NCBI RefSeq assembly: GCF_028622835.1
Contig: NZ_CP117677.1
Coordinates: forward strand, 2,156,820-2,220,819
Source: Caloramator sp. mosi_1
Lineage (GTDB): Bacteria > Bacillota > Clostridia > Clostridiales > Caloramatoraceae
Direction: 5' to 3'
DNA length: 64,000 bases
Below are positions 63,182 through 64,000 of this stretch, one piece after another. Every line of letters begins with the position of its first letter. The stretch's first letter is position 1. The position numbers were made by a program, and so were the translations under genes. The notes under the pieces are model-generated. The model saw nothing but the letters and a program-made list of their open reading frames with translations, had not been told where the DNA came from and searched no databases.

Positions 63182-64000
63182 ATGCAAAATGTTATTATAG
63201 GAACAGCAGGACATATAGACCACGGAAAAACAACCTTAATAAAAGCATTAACAGGAAGAGATACAGATACATTAAAGGAAGAAAAAGAAAGAGGAATTAC
63301 CATTAATTTAGGTTTTACCTATTTTGATCTACCAAGTAAAAGAAGAGCAGGTATTGTAGATGTCCCAGGACACGAGAAGTTTATTAAGAATATGTTGGCT
63401 GGAGTTAGTGGTATAGATATTTTTCTCCTGGTGATTGCAGCAGATGAGGGAATTATGCCGCAAACAAGGGAACATTTAAATATATTAAAATTGTTGGATA
63501 TAAAAAAGGAATAGTTGTTTTAACTAAAATAGATTTAGTTGATAAAGAATGGCTGGAATTTGTTGTTGAAGATATAAAAGGATATTTAAAGAATACTCCT
63601 TTTAAGGATGCACCAATAATTCCAGTATCGTCAACAACTAAGCAAGGAATAGATAACCTAATAATTACAATAGATATATTAACACAAGAAATAAAGGGAG
63701 AGATTTAATTACCGACTTTAGGTTGCCAGTTGATAGATCCTTTACTGTAACGGGGTTTGGTACTGTTGTTACAGGTACATTGATATCAGGAAGTGTTTCT
63801 GTTGGTGAAGAATGTGAAATTTTTACAAAAGGTTTAAAAGGTAAAATAAGAAGTATACAAGTGCACGAAAAGGAAGTTAAAACAGCCTATGCAGGCCAAA
63901 GAGTAGCTTTAAATATTTCAGGTATAAAAAAGAAGATGTTAATAGAGGTGATGTTGTAGCAAAGCCTGGAAGTTTGGAAAATTCTTTAATGATTGATTGT
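63182..64000 (+). CDS. selB: Selenocysteine-specific elongation factor SelB, 5' part
   Basis: EF-Tu-like GTPase that brings Sec-tRNA to a UGA with a SECIS. G1 [19 protein letters not shown], switch [17 protein letters not shown]3 [17 protein letters not shown]4 TKIDLVD after a restored base, then domain [18 protein letters not shown]. The C-terminal winged-helix SECIS-binding part lies beyond the window. Frame changes near 63508, 63700 and 63935. 11 bases after selA. Confidence 0.95.

Overview
The window is a low-GC, gene-dense piece of a clostridial (Firmicutes) chromosome. Gene order, the sporulation and cell-shape loci, two tRNA-Leu genes, a T-box leader and an archaeal-type membrane-bound [NiFe] hydrogenase suggest an anaerobic, H2-evolving, probably thermophilic member of Clostridia; the Caloramator/Thermobrachium group is my best guess, an inference that rests on no database search.

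A caveat governs the whole annotation. Many genes, including ones that must be functional (leuS, obg, mreB, minD, polA, hyp genes), are broken by single-base shifts. Nearly all the shifts I traced are one base missing from a run of A, T or G. That is the signature of homopolymer undercalling in the sequence, not of gene decay. I therefore give such genes as one CDS over the whole reading path and note the shift; some stop positions are as-read and may be off by a few codons.

Layout. 1-3100: 3' part of a Ca2+-type P-ATPase, convergent L-lactate dehydrogenase, a small unknown protein. 3210-18179: one long plus-strand cluster, hypF-hypC-hypD-[IS]-hypE-mbhK-mbhL-hypA-hypB-mrpE-mrpF-mrpG-mbhD-mbhE-mrpB-mrpC-mrpD-mbhM-mbhJ-mbhN, i.e. 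a complete ferredoxin-type, Mrp-linked [NiFe] hydrogenase with its Hyp maturation enzymes, closed by a strong terminator. 18255-28470: deoC, an ISL3 element, a Lon-type protease, ychF, tRNA-Leu(CAA), polA, coaE, a lytic transglycosylase. 28500-32151: tRNA-Leu(GAG), a second near-identical ISL3 copy, a GNAT-like protein, a LUD-domain protein, and an NlpC/P60 hydrolase behind a c-di-AMP riboswitch. 32256-46592: SPOR protein, DUF4321, maf, radC, mreBCD, mrdA, minCDE, rodA, SpoIVFA/SpoIVFB-like pair, the TIGR03960/TIGR03936 pair. 46597-49736: rng, interrupted by an IS. 49743-58265: rplU, rpmA, spo0B-like, obg, yhbY, a nadD-yqeK fusion, an LCP protein, rsfS and T-box-controlled leuS. 58382-64000: ridA, a D-Ala-D-Ala carboxypeptidase, a ComEA-like protein and the selenocysteine operon selD-selA-selB, in which selD itself carries an in-frame UGA with a SECIS-like hairpin.

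There is no gap above 300 bases without a gene or mobile element. The most notable items are the bacterial Mbh/Hyp cluster whose large subunit ends without a cleavable tail, the nadD-yqeK fusion, the Sec-containing SelD, the joint absence of Prp and of the L27 N-terminal extension, the Spo0B-like gene, and IS insertions with 13-15 bp direct repeats, one of which has a hairpin that can mask the transposase ribosome binding site.
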